A stretch of DNA of 64,000 bases from Halobacillus amylolyticus (GCF_022921115.1 NZ_CP095075.1:2740001-2804000), one strand, 5' to 3'. Shown: positions 9,293 to 20,232, counted from the stretch's first letter. Notes: generated by a model from the sequence alone, not told the origin. Numbers and translations: made by a program.

Positions 9293-11266
9293 ATGCCGAA
9301 CTTTTTTAAAAAACCGACTATGAGTGGACACTTGTGGGTCATCTATGTCATCTCTCTGCTGTTGCTTGGGTTCATTTGGTATTACCAGTGGATGCTCGGT
9401 TTATTGATGACACTCTTTTTGGCGGCATCGATTTTCTATAGTGTGCGCACAGAGAAGAATATGATTAGTGAAACAGAAGAATATATCTCGACGCTTTCTT
9501 ACCGTGTGAAAAAAGTAGGGGAAGAGGCGCTATTAGAGATGCCTATTGGGATCATCTTATATAGTGAGGATTACAAGGTCGAATGGGCAAATCCTTATAT
9601 GCATAAGTTCACAAAGAATAATACGATCGTTGGGGAGTCATTGAATAATCTCTCAGATGATCTGATTTCTCAAATTAAAGAGGATAATGATGAAACGTGG
9701 GTTGAAATCGAGGATTACAAGCTTCATACGTTAATTAAACGCGATGAGCGCTTGTTATACATTTTCGACCGGACGAACCAGACAAAAATTCATAACCTTT
9801 ATCAAAATGAACAAACTGTTCTTTCTATTATTTTTCTGGATAACTATGAGGAAATTACCCAGGGAATGGATGATACTGCGAAAAGCCAAATTAACTCACA
9901 AGTAACGTCCATTCTTAATAAATGGGCCAGTGATTTTGGAATTTATCTGAAACGGACCTCACAGGAACGTTTTATGGCAGTAATGAATCAAGAAATTTTG
10001 CAATCACTTGAACGGGCTAAATTCGAGATTTTAGATGAAGTGAGGGAACTCATTACGAATCAGAATGTCCCGCTTACGTTAAGTTTCGGGGTTGGCGTAG
10101 GCCCTGTAAGCCTGCCTGAACTGGGAGAGCTGGCTCAGTCCAGTCTTGATCTAGCTTTGGGCCGCGGGGGCGATCAGGTGGCGATTAAAGATGATTCGGG
10201 GAAGGTACGTTTTTATGGCGGAAAAACAAATCCAATGGAAAAGCGCACAAGGGTTCGTGCCCGTGTCATCTCTCATGCTATGAAAGAACTCGTTCAGGAA
10301 AGCGAGAGAGTGCTTATAATGGGACACAAATCCCCAGATATGGACGCGGTTGGCGCCTCGATAGGGATTCTGAAAATCGCTCAAGCGAATGACAAAAAGG
10401 CAGCAATCGTACTTGATCCTGATGACATTGATACAGGGGTTCAGCGCATGATTGAGGAAATTCAAGATGATGAGGAATTATGGTCACATTTTATAACACC
10501 AGAGGATTCTCTTGAACTTGTAACAAACGAAACATTACTCGTTGTGGTTGATACCCACAAGCCTTCGCTCGTTATGGAAGAAAAGCTTCTACACAAGACG
10601 GAGCATGTGGTAGTCATTGATCACCACCGTCGTGCTGAGGAATTTATTTCTGATCCAACACTCGTCTATATGGAACCATACGCTTCCTCCACGGCAGAGC
10701 TTGTAACAGAACTGCTCGAATATCAACCGAAGAAGCTGAAACTGTCTATGCTCGAATCAACAGCATTATTGTCCGGGATTATTATCGACACGAAAAGTTT
10801 CACATTACGTACAGGGTCTCGTACCTTTGACGCGGCTTCCTATTTAAGGTCTAAAGGAGCGGATACCGTTCTCGTTCAGAAATTTATGAAGGAAGATTTA
10901 GACGTGTACGTGAAGCGCAGTCGTTTAATAGAAAAGGCGGATGTTTATCGCAATGGGGTTGCCATCTCAGCAGGTAAGCATGGCGAGTCTTATGGTCCGG
11001 TTATTATTGCTCAAGCTGCTGATACGTTGCTTACGATGACAGGAATTGTAGCGTCTTTTGTCATATCAGAGCGCAAAGACGGAAGAATTGGGATCAGCGC
11101 CCGCTCGTTGGGTGATATAAATGTGCAGGTAATCATGGAAAGAATGAATGGGGGCGGGCATTTAACCAATGCGGCCACCCAGCTTGAAGACACCAATATT
11201 GAAGATGCGAAAGCGTTACTACAGGATATTATCGATGAATATTTCGAAGGAGGAGACCAAGAATGA
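9293..11266 (+). CDS. gdpP: Cyclic-di-AMP phosphodiesterase GdpP
   Basis: The 657-residue protein has two N-terminal membrane helices (about 13-53), a PAS-like haem-binding domain (about 80-150), a degenerate GGDEF domain (about 175-310) and DHH-DHHA1 phosphodiesterase domains (about 340-650). Visible catalytic motifs are [14 protein letters not shown] (from 343), [17 protein letters not shown] (about 440) and [10 protein letters not shown] near the end. It hydrolyses c-di-AMP, a regulator of K+ and osmolyte uptake and of cell-wall stress. The ORF overlaps rplI by 4 bases (ATGA), indicating translational coupling. Confidence 0.97.
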   Translation: MPNFFKKPTMSGHLWVIYVISLLLLGFIWYYQWMLGLLMTLFLAASIFYSVRTEKNMISETEEYISTLSYRVKKVGEEALLEMPIGIILYSEDYKVEWANPYMHKFTKNNTIVGESLNNLSDDLISQIKEDNDETWVEIEDYKLHTLIKRDERLLYIFDRTNQTKIHNLYQNEQTVLSIIFLDNYEEITQGMDDTAKSQINSQVTSILNKWASDFGIYLKRTSQERFMAVMNQEILQSLERAKFEILDEVRELITNQNVPLTLSFGVGVGPVSLPELGELAQSSLDLALGRGGDQVAIKDDSGKVRFYGGKTNPMEKRTRVRARVISHAMKELVQESERVLIMGHKSPDMDAVGASIGILKIAQANDKKAAIVLDPDDIDTGVQRMIEEIQDDEELWSHFITPEDSLELVTNETLLVVVDTHKPSLVMEEKLLHKTEHVVVIDHHRRAEEFISDPTLVYMEPYASSTAELVTELLEYQPKKLKLSMLESTALLSGIIIDTKSFTLRTGSRTFDAASYLRSKGADTVLVQKFMKEDLDVYVKRSRLIEKADVYRNGVAISAGKHGESYGPVIIAQAADTLLTMTGIVASFVISERKDGRIGISARSLGDINVQVIMERMNGGGHLTNAATQLEDTNIEDAKALLQDIIDEYFEGGDQE

Positions 11267-11709
11267 AAGTTATTTTCAAAGCTGATGTAAAAGGAAAAGG
11301 GAAAAAAGGGGAAATAAAAAATGTTTCGGACGGATATGCCCGTAACTATCTTTTGAAAAATAATTTAGCTGTTGAGGCGACAGGCGGCAACCTTAAAGCA
11401 CAGAAGGCAAAGGATGCTAAACAGGACCAGCTGGCTGAAGAAGAAGAAAAAGAGGCTGGACTACTGAAACAGCAGTTGGCTGATATAGAAGTGAAGCTGA
11501 CAGCGAAGTCTGGTGACAGTGGCCGTTTGTTTGGCTCTGTGACAAGCAAGCAAATTGCTGAAGAGCTGAAGAAATCACACAATATTAAAATTGACAAACG
11601 TAAAATCGAATTAGACGAGCCCATCCGCACGCTTGGGTATACAAATGTCCCTGTGAAGCTTCATCAAGAAGTTACAGGTACAATTCGTGTCCATATTGAA
11701 GGGAAGTAA
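11263..11709 (+). CDS. rplI: 50S ribosomal protein L9
   Basis: The 148-residue protein has the L9 N-terminal domain with [22 protein letters not shown] (here interrupted for length: VKGKGKKGE, then [14 protein letters not shown]), a long Lys/Glu-rich central helix and a C-terminal domain (about 85-148). It binds 23S rRNA at the base of the L1 stalk. The start overlaps gdpP by 4 bases and is preceded by GGAGGAG. Confidence 0.97.
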   Translation: MKVIFKADVKGKGKKGEIKNVSDGYARNYLLKNNLAVEATGGNLKAQKAKDAKQDQLAEEEEKEAGLLKQQLADIEVKLTAKSGDSGRLFGSVTSKQIAEELKKSHNIKIDKRKIELDEPIRTLGYTNVPVKLHQEVTGTIRVHIEGK

Positions 11710-11744
11710 AGGGTCCTTTTCATGATTAGAGGAGGAACGAACTA

Positions 11745-13106
11745 GTGAGTGAACAATGGAATGACCGTACTCCGCCGCATAATATCGAAGCAGAACAGGC
11801 TGTTCTCGGGGCTGTCTTTTTGGAGCCAGAGGCTATGTCTACTGCTGCTGAATACTTGCTTCCCGAAGATTTTTACAGAGCAAGTCACCAGCGAATATTT
11901 GAAGTCATGCTTACTTTATCTGACCGTGGGGAACCAATTGATCTCGTAACCGTGACCACGGCATTATCAAATAATAAAGTGTTGGAAGAGGTCGGTGGGG
12001 TATCATATTTAAGCGATATCGCAAACTCAGTACCGACAGCAGCGAATATTAGCTACTATACTAAAATTGTTAGCGAAAAATCTACATTACGTGGGTTAAT
12101 CCGAACAGCAACAAATATCGTTACCAGCGGCTTTGCTGAGGAAGAGAATATTGAAGATGTTTTAAATTCAGCTGAAAAAGATATTCTCGAAGTGTCTAAT
12201 AGGACAAATTCAGGTGCTTTTAAAAGTATTAAAGATGTGCTGATCGATGTGTACGATAACATTGAAATGCTCCACAATAGCGATGGGAACGTAACAGGGA
12301 TTCCAACTGGGTATCGGGATCTCGATCAGATTACTTCTGGATTTCAGCGAAATGACCTAATTATAGTAGCAGCTAGACCATCTATGGGTAAAACGGCGTT
12401 TGCCTTAAATATTGCACAAAACGTAGCAGTCCATACAGAAGAAAATGTTGCGATTTTCAGCCTTGAGATGGGGGCTGATCAACTTGTATCGCGTATGTTG
12501 TGTGCAGAAGGCAATATTGATGCACAGCGTCTGCGGACAGGACGTATGGAATCTGATGATTGGAACAAGCTGACGATGGCAATGGGAAGTCTATCGAATG
12601 CAGGAATTTACATCGATGACACTCCAGGTGTTCGAGTAAGTGAAATCCGTTCTAAATGCCGTCGCCTTAAGCAAGAACATGGACTTGGGATGATCTTGAT
12701 TGACTATTTGCAGCTCATTCAAGGGAGCGCCAATTCCAAAGAAAACCGTCAGCAGGAAGTATCAGAGATTTCACGCTCCTTAAAAGGGTTAGCCCGTGAA
12801 TTAAATGTTCCGTTGATTGCGTTATCTCAGTTATCTCGTGGTGTTGAATCAAGACAGGACAAACGTCCGATGATGTCTGATCTTCGTGAATCAGGTTCAA
12901 TTGAGCAGGATGCTGATATCGTAGGTTTCCTTTATCGTGATGATTATTATGATCAGGAGTCGGAGAACCAGAATATCATTGAGATTATTATATCGAAGCA
13001 ACGTAATGGCCCGGTTGGTAATGTCGAACTCGCCTTTGTAAAAGAATACAACAAATTCGTCGACCTCGATCGACGCTATAGCGATGCCGACGTCCCACCA
13101 GCTTAA
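11745..13106 (+). CDS. dnaB: Replicative DNA helicase
   Basis: The 453-residue RecA-fold hexameric helicase unwinds DNA at the replication fork. An N-terminal primase-interacting domain (about 10-110) is followed by the helicase domain with Walker A ARPSMGKTAFAL near 207-218, Walker B MILIDYLQLI and the DnaB arginine-finger region KQRNGPVGNVELAF. This is the gene named dnaC in B. subtilis. The start is GTG behind GAGGAACG. There is no intein. A strong palindromic terminator follows. Confidence 0.97.
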   Translation: MSEQWNDRTPPHNIEAEQAVLGAVFLEPEAMSTAAEYLLPEDFYRASHQRIFEVMLTLSDRGEPIDLVTVTTALSNNKVLEEVGGVSYLSDIANSVPTAANISYYTKIVSEKSTLRGLIRTATNIVTSGFAEEENIEDVLNSAEKDILEVSNRTNSGAFKSIKDVLIDVYDNIEMLHNSDGNVTGIPTGYRDLDQITSGFQRNDLIIVAARPSMGKTAFALNIAQNVAVHTEENVAIFSLEMGADQLVSRMLCAEGNIDAQRLRTGRMESDDWNKLTMAMGSLSNAGIYIDDTPGVRVSEIRSKCRRLKQEHGLGMILIDYLQLIQGSANSKENRQQEVSEISRSLKGLARELNVPLIALSQLSRGVESRQDKRPMMSDLRESGSIEQDADIVGFLYRDDYYDQESENQNIIEIIISKQRNGPVGNVELAFVKEYNKFVDLDRRYSDADVPPA

Positions 13107-13118
13107 TAAACCTAAAAT

Positions 13119-13168
13119 TCCCCACCTCAGGTCATCCATAATTTGGATGACCTGAGGTGGGATTTATT
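13119..13168 (+). terminator. Terminator after dnaB, copy 1 of a repeated palindrome
   Basis: CCCACCTCAGGTCATCCA and TGGATGACCTGAGGTGGG pair perfectly around a 5-nt loop, then TTTATT. Nearly the same stem recurs after the YjiH gene at 53791-53857, although the genes are unrelated. Confidence 0.85.
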
Positions 13169-13184
13169 CTATAAGACTCAAAGA

Positions 13185-13217
13185 AGACGCCTGAACTTGA
13201 GGAGCTCAGGCGTCTTT
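13185..13217 (+). terminator. Second terminator after dnaB
   Basis: AGACGCCTGA and TCAGGCGTCT enclose an 11-nt loop and lead into TTTATA. It may serve the convergent HAD gene or back up the preceding terminator. Confidence 0.75.
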
Positions 13218-13282
13218 ATATTCATCACCATTCGTTACGCCCCCCTTTAGGAAGTTACGCCGAACCGTGTATGAAGCGGTAA

Positions 13283-14137
13283 TTAGTCTAACCATTGGGA
13301 GATGGTGTACGCCACACCATGTTCATCATTAGACTTTGTAATAAAGTCGCTGGCCTCTTTCACAACATTACGTCCATTAGCCATAGCTGCACTGTGTCCA
13401 GTCACTTCAAGCATGGAAAGGTCATTCGGGCTGTCCCCGATCGCTCCCACATCCCGTAAGTTCATTCCAAAATGGTTAGCCAATTTCGATAGAGCTATCC
13501 CCTTTGATGCGTTCTTATGTTCAAGTTCGAAGTTATGGAGAGACGAGCTAACCAGTGTTAAGTCTTCACGTAACTCGAATTGACGCCAGCCTAAATCAAG
13601 TTTTTCTTGATCAAAGGAAAAGGCTAGAACATTGTAAAGTGGTACATTGGCATCTAGAATTTCTTGAAAGGAATCCACTTGGAAGAATCCCTGTTGGCCA
13701 AATTGCTTCTCCATCGCCAGTTTTAAATCGGAGACGTCGGCTTGCGGATTGGCACTGCGAATCCGATCAAGTTCAATATTTAGTAACTCGCGACCGTTCT
13801 GTGGCGTTAAAATTGCCGAATCACTAAATACTTCATAATAAAATTGTTCCTGCTCAAGCCATTGCAAAATGTCTTTCCCATCATTAGGATCAATGGGCAC
13901 GGCGCTGAAGCATTCCCTGTCTGGCTGATGAATGGTAGCTCCGTTTGCTCCAATCACCCATGTTGATACGTCTGTTTTAGCAAAAACCTCTCGCACATCA
14001 AATTCGGCTCTCCCCGTAGCAATGACAACCTCCACACCTTTAGATTGAGCTTTTTTAATAGCAGCAATATTTTCTTCACTGATCTTGCTTCGACTATTCA
14101 ATAGCGTTCCATCTAAGTCAATCGCAATCATCTTCAT
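13283..14137 (-). CDS. Cof-type HAD-superfamily phosphatase
   Basis: The 284-residue protein opens with the HAD motif I MIAIDLDGTLLNSRSKI (nucleophile Asp in DLDGT), has motif II VIATGRAEFDV, a large C2 cap (about 85-190), motif III Lys in HKNASKGIAL and motif IV GDSPNDLSMLE. Cof/YidA-type HADs dephosphorylate sugar phosphates or flavin precursors in the cytoplasm. It lies 3 bases after a DeoR regulator in the same orientation, so the pair is one operon and the substrate is probably a sugar phosphate. The precise substrate is unknown. Confidence 0.9.
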   Translation of the reverse strand: MKMIAIDLDGTLLNSRSKISEENIAAIKKAQSKGVEVVIATGRAEFDVREVFAKTDVSTWVIGANGATIHQPDRECFSAVPIDPNDGKDILQWLEQEQFYYEVFSDSAILTPQNGRELLNIELDRIRSANPQADVSDLKLAMEKQFGQQGFFQVDSFQEILDANVPLYNVLAFSFDQEKLDLGWRQFELREDLTLVSSSLHNFELEHKNASKGIALSKLANHFGMNLRDVGAIGDSPNDLSMLEVTGHSAAMANGRNVVKEASDFITKSNDEHGVAYTISQWLD

Positions 14138-14140
14138 CTT

Positions 14141-14908
14141 TTACTTCTCCTCTTCTGTAACAAGTAATTCTACTTGATGAGTAGTGAGTAATTCCTGGAA
14201 GTCAAGACTAGGTGTTCGGTCCGTGATTAATAAATCAATATCCTCAAGGCCCGCATATTGATAAAAGTCGGTTACCCCCACTTTTGTATGATCAGCAAGA
14301 ACCGTCACCTGCTTTGCTCGTTCAATCATTTTCCGTTTCACCATTCCATCTTCTTCATGGGCGATCGTTAATCCGTGCTCTGATATCCCTACCACCCCGA
14401 TAAAAGCATGGTCGACATGATATTTTGACAGCCGATCAATGACTGATGTTCCGTATAAGAATCGATGTTCTTTATGAAGCTGTCCACCCAGTAAATGAAT
14501 AGTTAGCTTTGCTTTGCTTGATAAAATTTCTGCCTGATTAATAGAATTTGTGATGACTGTACAATCAAGTTCTTTCAATTGGTCTGCGCAAGATTGAACC
14601 GTGGTTGAAGCATCTAGAATAATTTTGTCTCCATTTCTGATCAATGAGGCAGCTTTTCGCCCAATATGCAACTTCTCTCCGGAATCGGTCTGCAGACGAT
14701 TGGAATAGTCCTTGATTTTATTACGAGTGGAGGGAAGGATGGCTCCACCTCGTGTTCGCAATATAGCTTGCTGTTCCTCAAGCTTTACAAGGTCTCTTCG
14801 TGCAGTATCGCGGGAAACGTTGAAAAGCTCGCAAATTTTTTCAACTGATATTCTTCGCTCATTTCTTAGATAATTAAGGATTTCGATGAGTCGTTCCTCT
14901 TGGTACAT
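14141..14908 (-). CDS. DeoR-family transcriptional regulator
   Basis: The 255-residue protein has a DeoR winged helix at 1-60 (RRISVEKICELFNVSRDTARRD, broken here as RISVEKICELF then NVSRDTARRDLVKLE) and a C-terminal sugar-phosphate-isomerase-like sensor domain (about 75-235) with GDKIILDASTTVQ and VDHAFIGVVGI. It probably represses its own operon with the HAD phosphatase in response to a phosphorylated sugar. The upstream region carries five TATAAGT-like repeats, likely its operator. Confidence 0.92.
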   Translation of the reverse strand: MYQEERLIEILNYLRNERRISVEKICELFNVSRDTARRDLVKLEEQQAILRTRGGAILPSTRNKIKDYSNRLQTDSGEKLHIGRKAASLIRNGDKIILDASTTVQSCADQLKELDCTVITNSINQAEILSSKAKLTIHLLGGQLHKEHRFLYGTSVIDRLSKYHVDHAFIGVVGISEHGLTIAHEEDGMVKRKMIERAKQVTVLADHTKVGVTDFYQYAGLEDIDLLITDRTPSLDFQELLTTHQVELLVTEEEK

Positions 14909-14925
14909 ATCCGTTCACTCTCCTA

Positions 14926-14993
14926 TATAAGTTATTATAAGTATTAATTTAGTAAAAATCAATCAATATAAGTTTTTGTAAGCATTTATAAGT
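14926..14993 (-). promoter_or_regulatory. Helically phased TATAAGT repeats, probable DeoR operator
   Basis: TATAAGT occurs at 14926, 14936, 14967 and 14987, and a variant TGTAAGC at 14977, all in the same direction. Start-to-start distances are 10, 31, 10 and 10 bp, so all copies face the same side of the helix. They lie directly upstream of the deoR-type gene. That this regulator binds them is inference. Confidence 0.6.
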
Positions 14994-15010
14994 AAAAAGG
15001 GAGGCTATTT

Positions 15011-15055
15011 AAAATCGAACATTTTTAACATAATTAAATATAACGTTCGGTATTT
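15011..15055 (+). promoter_or_regulatory. PurR operator (PurBox pair) of purA
   Basis: AAAATCGAACATTT (15011-15024) and the inverted TAACGTTCGGTATTT (15041-15055) match the B. subtilis PurBox (CGAAC core) in the required opposed orientation with a 16-bp gap. purA is a known PurR target, and this is the normal position. Confidence 0.85.
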
Positions 15056-15104
15056 ACGTTGACGAATAAGCTAATCATTGATAAACTGACCATGGATAAA
15101 ATAA

Positions 15105-16424
<1,320 letters not shown>

Positions 16425-16439
16425 TATAATAGAAAGAAT

Positions 16440-16478
16440 AAGACACGTCTTACTTGTAAAATAGGTAGGCGTGTTTTG
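16440..16478 (+). terminator. Weak terminator after purA
   Basis: GACACGTCTTAC and GTAGGCGTGT form an imperfect stem followed by TTTTG. The next gene starts about 20 bases later. Confidence 0.5.
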
Positions 16479-16500
16479 TTAAGAGAAAGGAGCTATTCAT

Positions 16501-17052
16501 TTGAGAAGAATATGTGTATTCGCTGGATCAAAAAGCGGTAATAATCAGGAATTTATCGAAAAGTCCAAAATCTTAGGCCAAGTTTTTGCGAACGAACAAA
16601 TTGAGCTTGTTTATGGTGGGGCAAAGAGCGGATTAATGGGCGTGCTTGCTGATTCCATTTTAGAAGCAGGAGGGCATGTTACAGGCATTATGCCCACCCC
16701 ACTTTTTGAAAAAGAAATCGTGCACCAAAAGCTGACATCGTTCATTGAGGTGGAAACCATGCATGAAAGAAAAGCAAAGATGAGTGAATTGGCTGATGGG
16801 TTCATCGCACTCCCTGGAGGCTTTGGAACGTTTGAGGAACTATTTGAAACCGTAACCTGGGCACAAATTGGGCTGCACACAAAACCCATTGCTCTATTAA
16901 ATATTGAAAACTACTATACACCGATGATTAACCTGATCGACCATGCTATCGAAGCCGGTTTTGTCGCTGAATCGAATCGGAGCTTATTATTACAATCCGA
17001 CAAACCAAAGGAATTAATAGAAAAAATGACATACTTGTTAGGGGAGAAATAG
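16501..17052 (+). CDS. LOG-family (TIGR00730) nucleotide 5-prime-monophosphate phosphoribohydrolase
   Basis: The 183-residue Rossmann-fold protein begins MRRICVFAGSKSGNN and carries the family's catalytic motif PGGFGTFEELFE (about 107-118) plus the Arg/Lys pair in MHERKAKM. LOG proteins cleave cytokinin-type or other nucleoside monophosphates to base and ribose phosphate; they were formerly misnamed lysine decarboxylases. The start is TTG, supported by AAAGGAG 9 bases upstream and by the conserved N-terminus. Confidence 0.88.
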   Translation: MRRICVFAGSKSGNNQEFIEKSKILGQVFANEQIELVYGGAKSGLMGVLADSILEAGGHVTGIMPTPLFEKEIVHQKLTSFIEVETMHERKAKMSELADGFIALPGGFGTFEELFETVTWAQIGLHTKPIALLNIENYYTPMINLIDHAIEAGFVAESNRSLLLQSDKPKELIEKMTYLLGEK

Positions 17053-17082
17053 GAGGATCTCCTTCCTGATTTCTCTTTTTCA
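17044..17082 (+). terminator. Terminator after the LOG gene
   Basis: GAGAAATAGGAGG and CCTTCCTGATTTCTC pair with small bulges, then CTTTTTC. The stem starts inside the last codons of the gene. Confidence 0.75.
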
Positions 17083-17167
17083 CCAAAGATAATGGCAAAA
17101 TCTATTGCTGTTCATCTTTCTCTATGGTATGATATTCTTCGTTGCCGTAATATAAGAGTATTTGCTT

Positions 17168-17244
17168 GGTCCGGTAGTTCAGTTGGTTAGAATGCCTGCC
17201 TGTCACGCAGGAGGTCGCGGGTTCGAGTCCCGTCCGGACCGCCA
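17168..17244 (+). tRNA. tRNA-Asp (GTC)
   Basis: Acceptor stem GGTCCGG/CCGGACC, anticodon arm CCTGC-CTGTCAC-GCAGG with anticodon GTC, T-arm with GGTTCGAGTCC, and an encoded CCA end give a full 77-nt cloverleaf. Confidence 0.97.
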
Positions 17245-17354
17245 TTATATATATCGGTTAAAAACTTGCAACAAGATGAGCGTAGGACCTCCTCGAATTC
17301 ACTACAAAACCAGACGAAGAGCGAGGATTCAATACAGTATAACACTTAAAATAT

Positions 17355-17427
<73 letters not shown>

Positions 17428-17435
17428 CTGGGAAA

Positions 17436-17468
17436 ATGTCTGCGATTTGATTCGCAGGCATTTTTTGT
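17436..17468 (+). terminator. Terminator of the tRNA pair
   Basis: AATGTCTGCGA and TCGCAGGCATT flank a 6-nt loop and are followed by TTTTTTG. Confidence 0.9.
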
Positions 17469-17505
17469 TTTTAAACAAAAAGTTGAACGAAACTAATGAT
17501 TCCAG

Positions 17506-18411
17506 TTATGAACTCACCATTTTTCCTCCATTAACATGTAAAACTTGACCACTAACATATCGGGAGTCATTACCAGCTAAGTACACATATGTTGGTGCAA
17601 GCTCAAATGGTTGTGCCGCGCGCTTCATTGGTACATTTAAGCCAAATGTCTTAACTTGCTCTTCAGAAAAGCTTGACGGTATGAGTGGTGTCCAAATCGG
17701 TCCAGGAGCAACTGCGTTGACTCGGATATTCTTTTCAGCAAGGTTTTGTGATAGGGAACGAGTGAATCCTACAATAGCACCTTTTGTAGCAGCATAGTCT
17801 ATCAATAACTTGTGTCCTTCATAAGCCACAATAGAAGTTGTATTAATGATTGCATCGCCTTTTGTTAAGTGGGGGAGCGCTGCCTTTGATAAGTAAAAGT
17901 AAGAGTAAATGTTCGTTTTGAACGTGTCATCAAATTGTTCAATCGTTATATCAGATAGTTCCTGTTGAGGGAATTGTACACCATGGTTATTAACGAGAGT
18001 ATTTAACTTGCCAAAAGTTTCAATTGTTTGATTGATGACATTTTCGCAGTGCTCATGATCTCGGAGATCACCAGGAAGGAGGAGGCATTGCTGCCCGAGC
18101 TCTTCAACACGTTTCTTGGTTCGGTGGGCATCTTCGTTTTCGTATTCGTAAAAATACGGGATGACAATGTCGGCTCCTTCTTTTGCGTACGCAATCGCTG
18201 CAGCTGCACCAATTCCGCTGTCTCCACCAGTAATAATAGCTACTTTGTTTTTGAGTTTCCCACTGCCTTCGTAGCTTAGGTTTTCAATAATTGGTTTAGG
18301 ATTCATTAAGGATTCGATACCTGGTTGTTTAGGCTGGTGTTGAGGGGGAAAAGTCAACGTTTGATTTGTAGTCTCGGTTGTCACAGCATAATAAGGGTAT
18401 TTCGGATACAT
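17506..18411 (-). CDS. Short-chain dehydrogenase of the general-stress YhdF/YdaD type
   Basis: The 301-residue SDR has an extended N-terminus (about 45 residues with PPQHQPKQPGIESLMNPKP), the NAD(P) motif ITGGDSGIGAAAA (about 59-71), NNHG, an active-site Ser and the YAATK motif (Tyr-x-x-x-Lys, about 206-210), and the C-terminal GQVLHVNGGKMV. This extended subgroup includes the B. subtilis general-stress proteins YdaD and YhdF. Substrate unknown. I see no convincing sigma-B promoter upstream, so stress control is only an expectation. Confidence 0.88.
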   Translation of the reverse strand: MYPKYPYYAVTTETTNQTLTFPPQHQPKQPGIESLMNPKPIIENLSYEGSGKLKNKVAIITGGDSGIGAAAAIAYAKEGADIVIPYFYEYENEDAHRTKKRVEELGQQCLLLPGDLRDHEHCENVINQTIETFGKLNTLVNNHGVQFPQQELSDITIEQFDDTFKTNIYSYFYLSKAALPHLTKGDAIINTTSIVAYEGHKLLIDYAATKGAIVGFTRSLSQNLAEKNIRVNAVAPGPIWTPLIPSSFSEEQVKTFGLNVPMKRAAQPFELAPTYVYLAGNDSRYVSGQVLHVNGGKMVSS

Positions 18412-18610
18412 GAAGTTCCCTCCCGTAAAAAATCTTTATTCCCCTTTAGGCTATTCATTTGTTAATATTTGGTTCATTGTTTTCTCATGATAGTTGGGAT
18501 TTCTTAACTATTAGGGAAGAGGGAACTAATAACCCAATTTTTTACTAAATGGTTTTAATAAAGGTTCATATATAAATCGATAAAATAATGGTACCTATTT
18601 GTCGGTTTTT

Positions 18611-18627
18611 TGTAATATATTTGTAAT
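18611..18627 (+). promoter_or_regulatory. WalR box upstream of the M23 peptidase gene
   Basis: TGTAAT-5 nt-TGTAAT fits the WalR consensus TGTWAH-N5-TGTWAH exactly. It lies 208 bases before an autolysin-like gene and about 1.9 kb before walR itself. Its distance from the start means the promoter, which I could not place, must lie downstream of it. Confidence 0.7.
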
Positions 18628-18637
18628 AATCCATGCG

Positions 18638-18683
18638 AAAACATCCTTTAAGCTGTGGAATTTCACACATTAAAGGATGTTTA
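18638..18683. other. Strong hairpin in the divergent intergenic region
   Basis: AAACATCCTTTAA and TTAAAGGATGTTT pair perfectly around a 20-nt loop. Both flanking genes are transcribed away from it, so it is not a simple terminator for either. It might be part of a leader, a small RNA or an operator. The rest of 18412-18834 is AT-rich without other recognised sites. Confidence 0.5.
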
Positions 18684-18834
18684 ACTACATTTAAAAAGAT
18701 AAAATTGGAATTAATATTATAAATTGATTACATCGTTGGTAATTCCTATCGCAAAATGCTTACCTATGATAAGTTAAAAAAGGTGAAATTAAACATAAGA
18801 AATAGAGAGAGAGATTTGATTTGGGGGAAAGATC

Positions 18835-20232
18835 GTGGATAAGACGACTGGTTTATGGAAAAAAGTCGCCATAATGACTTTACTTGGTATTGGTTTGAGT
18901 CTTGGAACAACGTATGCTGAAAGTAACCTAGAAACTATTTACCACGTTTATGTAGGAGATAAACACATAGGTGCTGTGAATGATAAAGAGATCGTTCAAT
19001 CTTATGTTGACCAACGTTTGAACCAAGCCCAGGAAGAAAACGAGAACCTTCGATTGACAACAAAAGAAGAGATTGCCTATGTTCCTGAAAAAAAGTTCAC
19101 GCCTACTCATAATAACGAAAAAGTGATTAAAGGACTTAAAGAAAACATATCAGTAGCTGCTAATGCTGTAGGTTTAAACATAGACGATCAAACCATTGCT
19201 TACCTTCCGAGTGGGGAAAAAGCTCAAAAAGCTGTTCAAAAGTTTAAAGAGCAGTATGTTGATAAAGAAGCACTTCGCAAAGTAAAAGAGAGAAAAGAGA
19301 ATGGTAAACAACCAACCATAGACGACTCTACTATAATAGACGTGTCACTAACGAATAAGGTTTCAAAAATAGAAAAAGAAGTGGAACCTAGTAAAGTTGT
19401 AACTGTAGATGAAGCTGTTGACATAATACAAAGAGGAAAACCAGAGGATAAGGTTCATACCGTGGCCGAAGGAGAGGTACTTGGCGAACTTTCTTCCATG
19501 TACGGTCTCACTCAGGATGAATTAATTGAGATGAATTCTGAACTTGAGAAAGATGAACCTCTACAAATTGGGCAAGAGATCAATGTAACAGTGTTTGAGC
19601 GTCTGACTGAAGTGGTAGTAGAACTAGAAGGAATAAAGGAAGAAAGTATCTCGTATGATACAGAGACTGTCGAAACTGACGAGCTCCAGAAAGGTGAAAA
19701 AGCAGTGAAGCAAGAAGGTCGGGAGGGTGAGAAAGAAGTCCATTACTTCATTAAGAAGGAGAGCGGAGAGATTGTCGAAGAAAAAATCCTTAATGAAGAG
19801 ACGATTTCCAAACCTGTGAAAGAAATTATCCTTAAAGGAACAAAAGTGACACCATCACGTGGGTCCGGTGAATTTACTTGGCCGGCAGTTGGAGGTACAA
19901 TTACAAGTAAGCAAGGTTCTAGATGGGGAGATTTTCACAAAGGCATCGACATTTCTGGTGTAAGTGATCGTACGATTAAGGCAGCAGATAATGGGGTTGT
20001 TATTTCTGCTGGGTATGATGGCTCGTACGGAAATAAAATCGTGATCAACCATAACAATGGATATAAAACGATTTATGCTCACCTTTCATCCATAAGTGTA
20101 AGTGCAGGGGAAACGGTTGAACGAGGAAGCGCGATCGGTAACATGGGAACGACTGGACGTTCAACAGGTGTTCATTTACATTTTGAAATCTATAAAAATG
20201 GATCATTACAAAATCCAATGTCTTATTATTAA
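18835..20232 (+). CDS. Secreted peptidoglycan endopeptidase: LysM, G5 and M23 domains
   Basis: The 465-residue protein has an uncleaved-or-cleaved signal segment (about 10-28, ending TTYAES), a long N-terminal domain (30-200), a LysM-like domain (about 205-260, VHTVAEGEVLGELSSMYGLT), a G5 domain (about 262-335) and a C-terminal M23 metallopeptidase (about 345-465) with zinc motifs HKGIDISG and HLHFEIYKNG. It should cut peptide cross-bridges in the wall during growth. The start is GTG with GGGGGAAAG before it. A WalR box upstream and the neighbouring walRK operon suggest control by the essential WalRK system. Confidence 0.9.
   Translation: MDKTTGLWKKVAIMTLLGIGLSLGTTYAESNLETIYHVYVGDKHIGAVNDKEIVQSYVDQRLNQAQEENENLRLTTKEEIAYVPEKKFTPTHNNEKVIKGLKENISVAANAVGLNIDDQTIAYLPSGEKAQKAVQKFKEQYVDKEALRKVKERKENGKQPTIDDSTIIDVSLTNKVSKIEKEVEPSKVVTVDEAVDIIQRGKPEDKVHTVAEGEVLGELSSMYGLTQDELIEMNSELEKDEPLQIGQEINVTVFERLTEVVVELEGIKEESISYDTETVETDELQKGEKAVKQEGREGEKEVHYFIKKESGEIVEEKILNEETISKPVKEIILKGTKVTPSRGSGEFTWPAVGGTITSKQGSRWGDFHKGIDISGVSDRTIKAADNGVVISAGYDGSYGNKIVINHNNGYKTIYAHLSSISVSAGETVERGSAIGNMGTTGRSTGVHLHFEIYKNGSLQNPMSYY

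Noticed and set aside
17245..17354. A third tRNA between tRNA-Asp and tRNA-Phe
   Set aside because: No cloverleaf can be drawn in this spacer.
18412..18470. Sigma-B promoter of the SDR gene
   Set aside because: A GGGGAATA-like -10 exists on the - strand, but no convincing GTTT-type -35 at the right distance.
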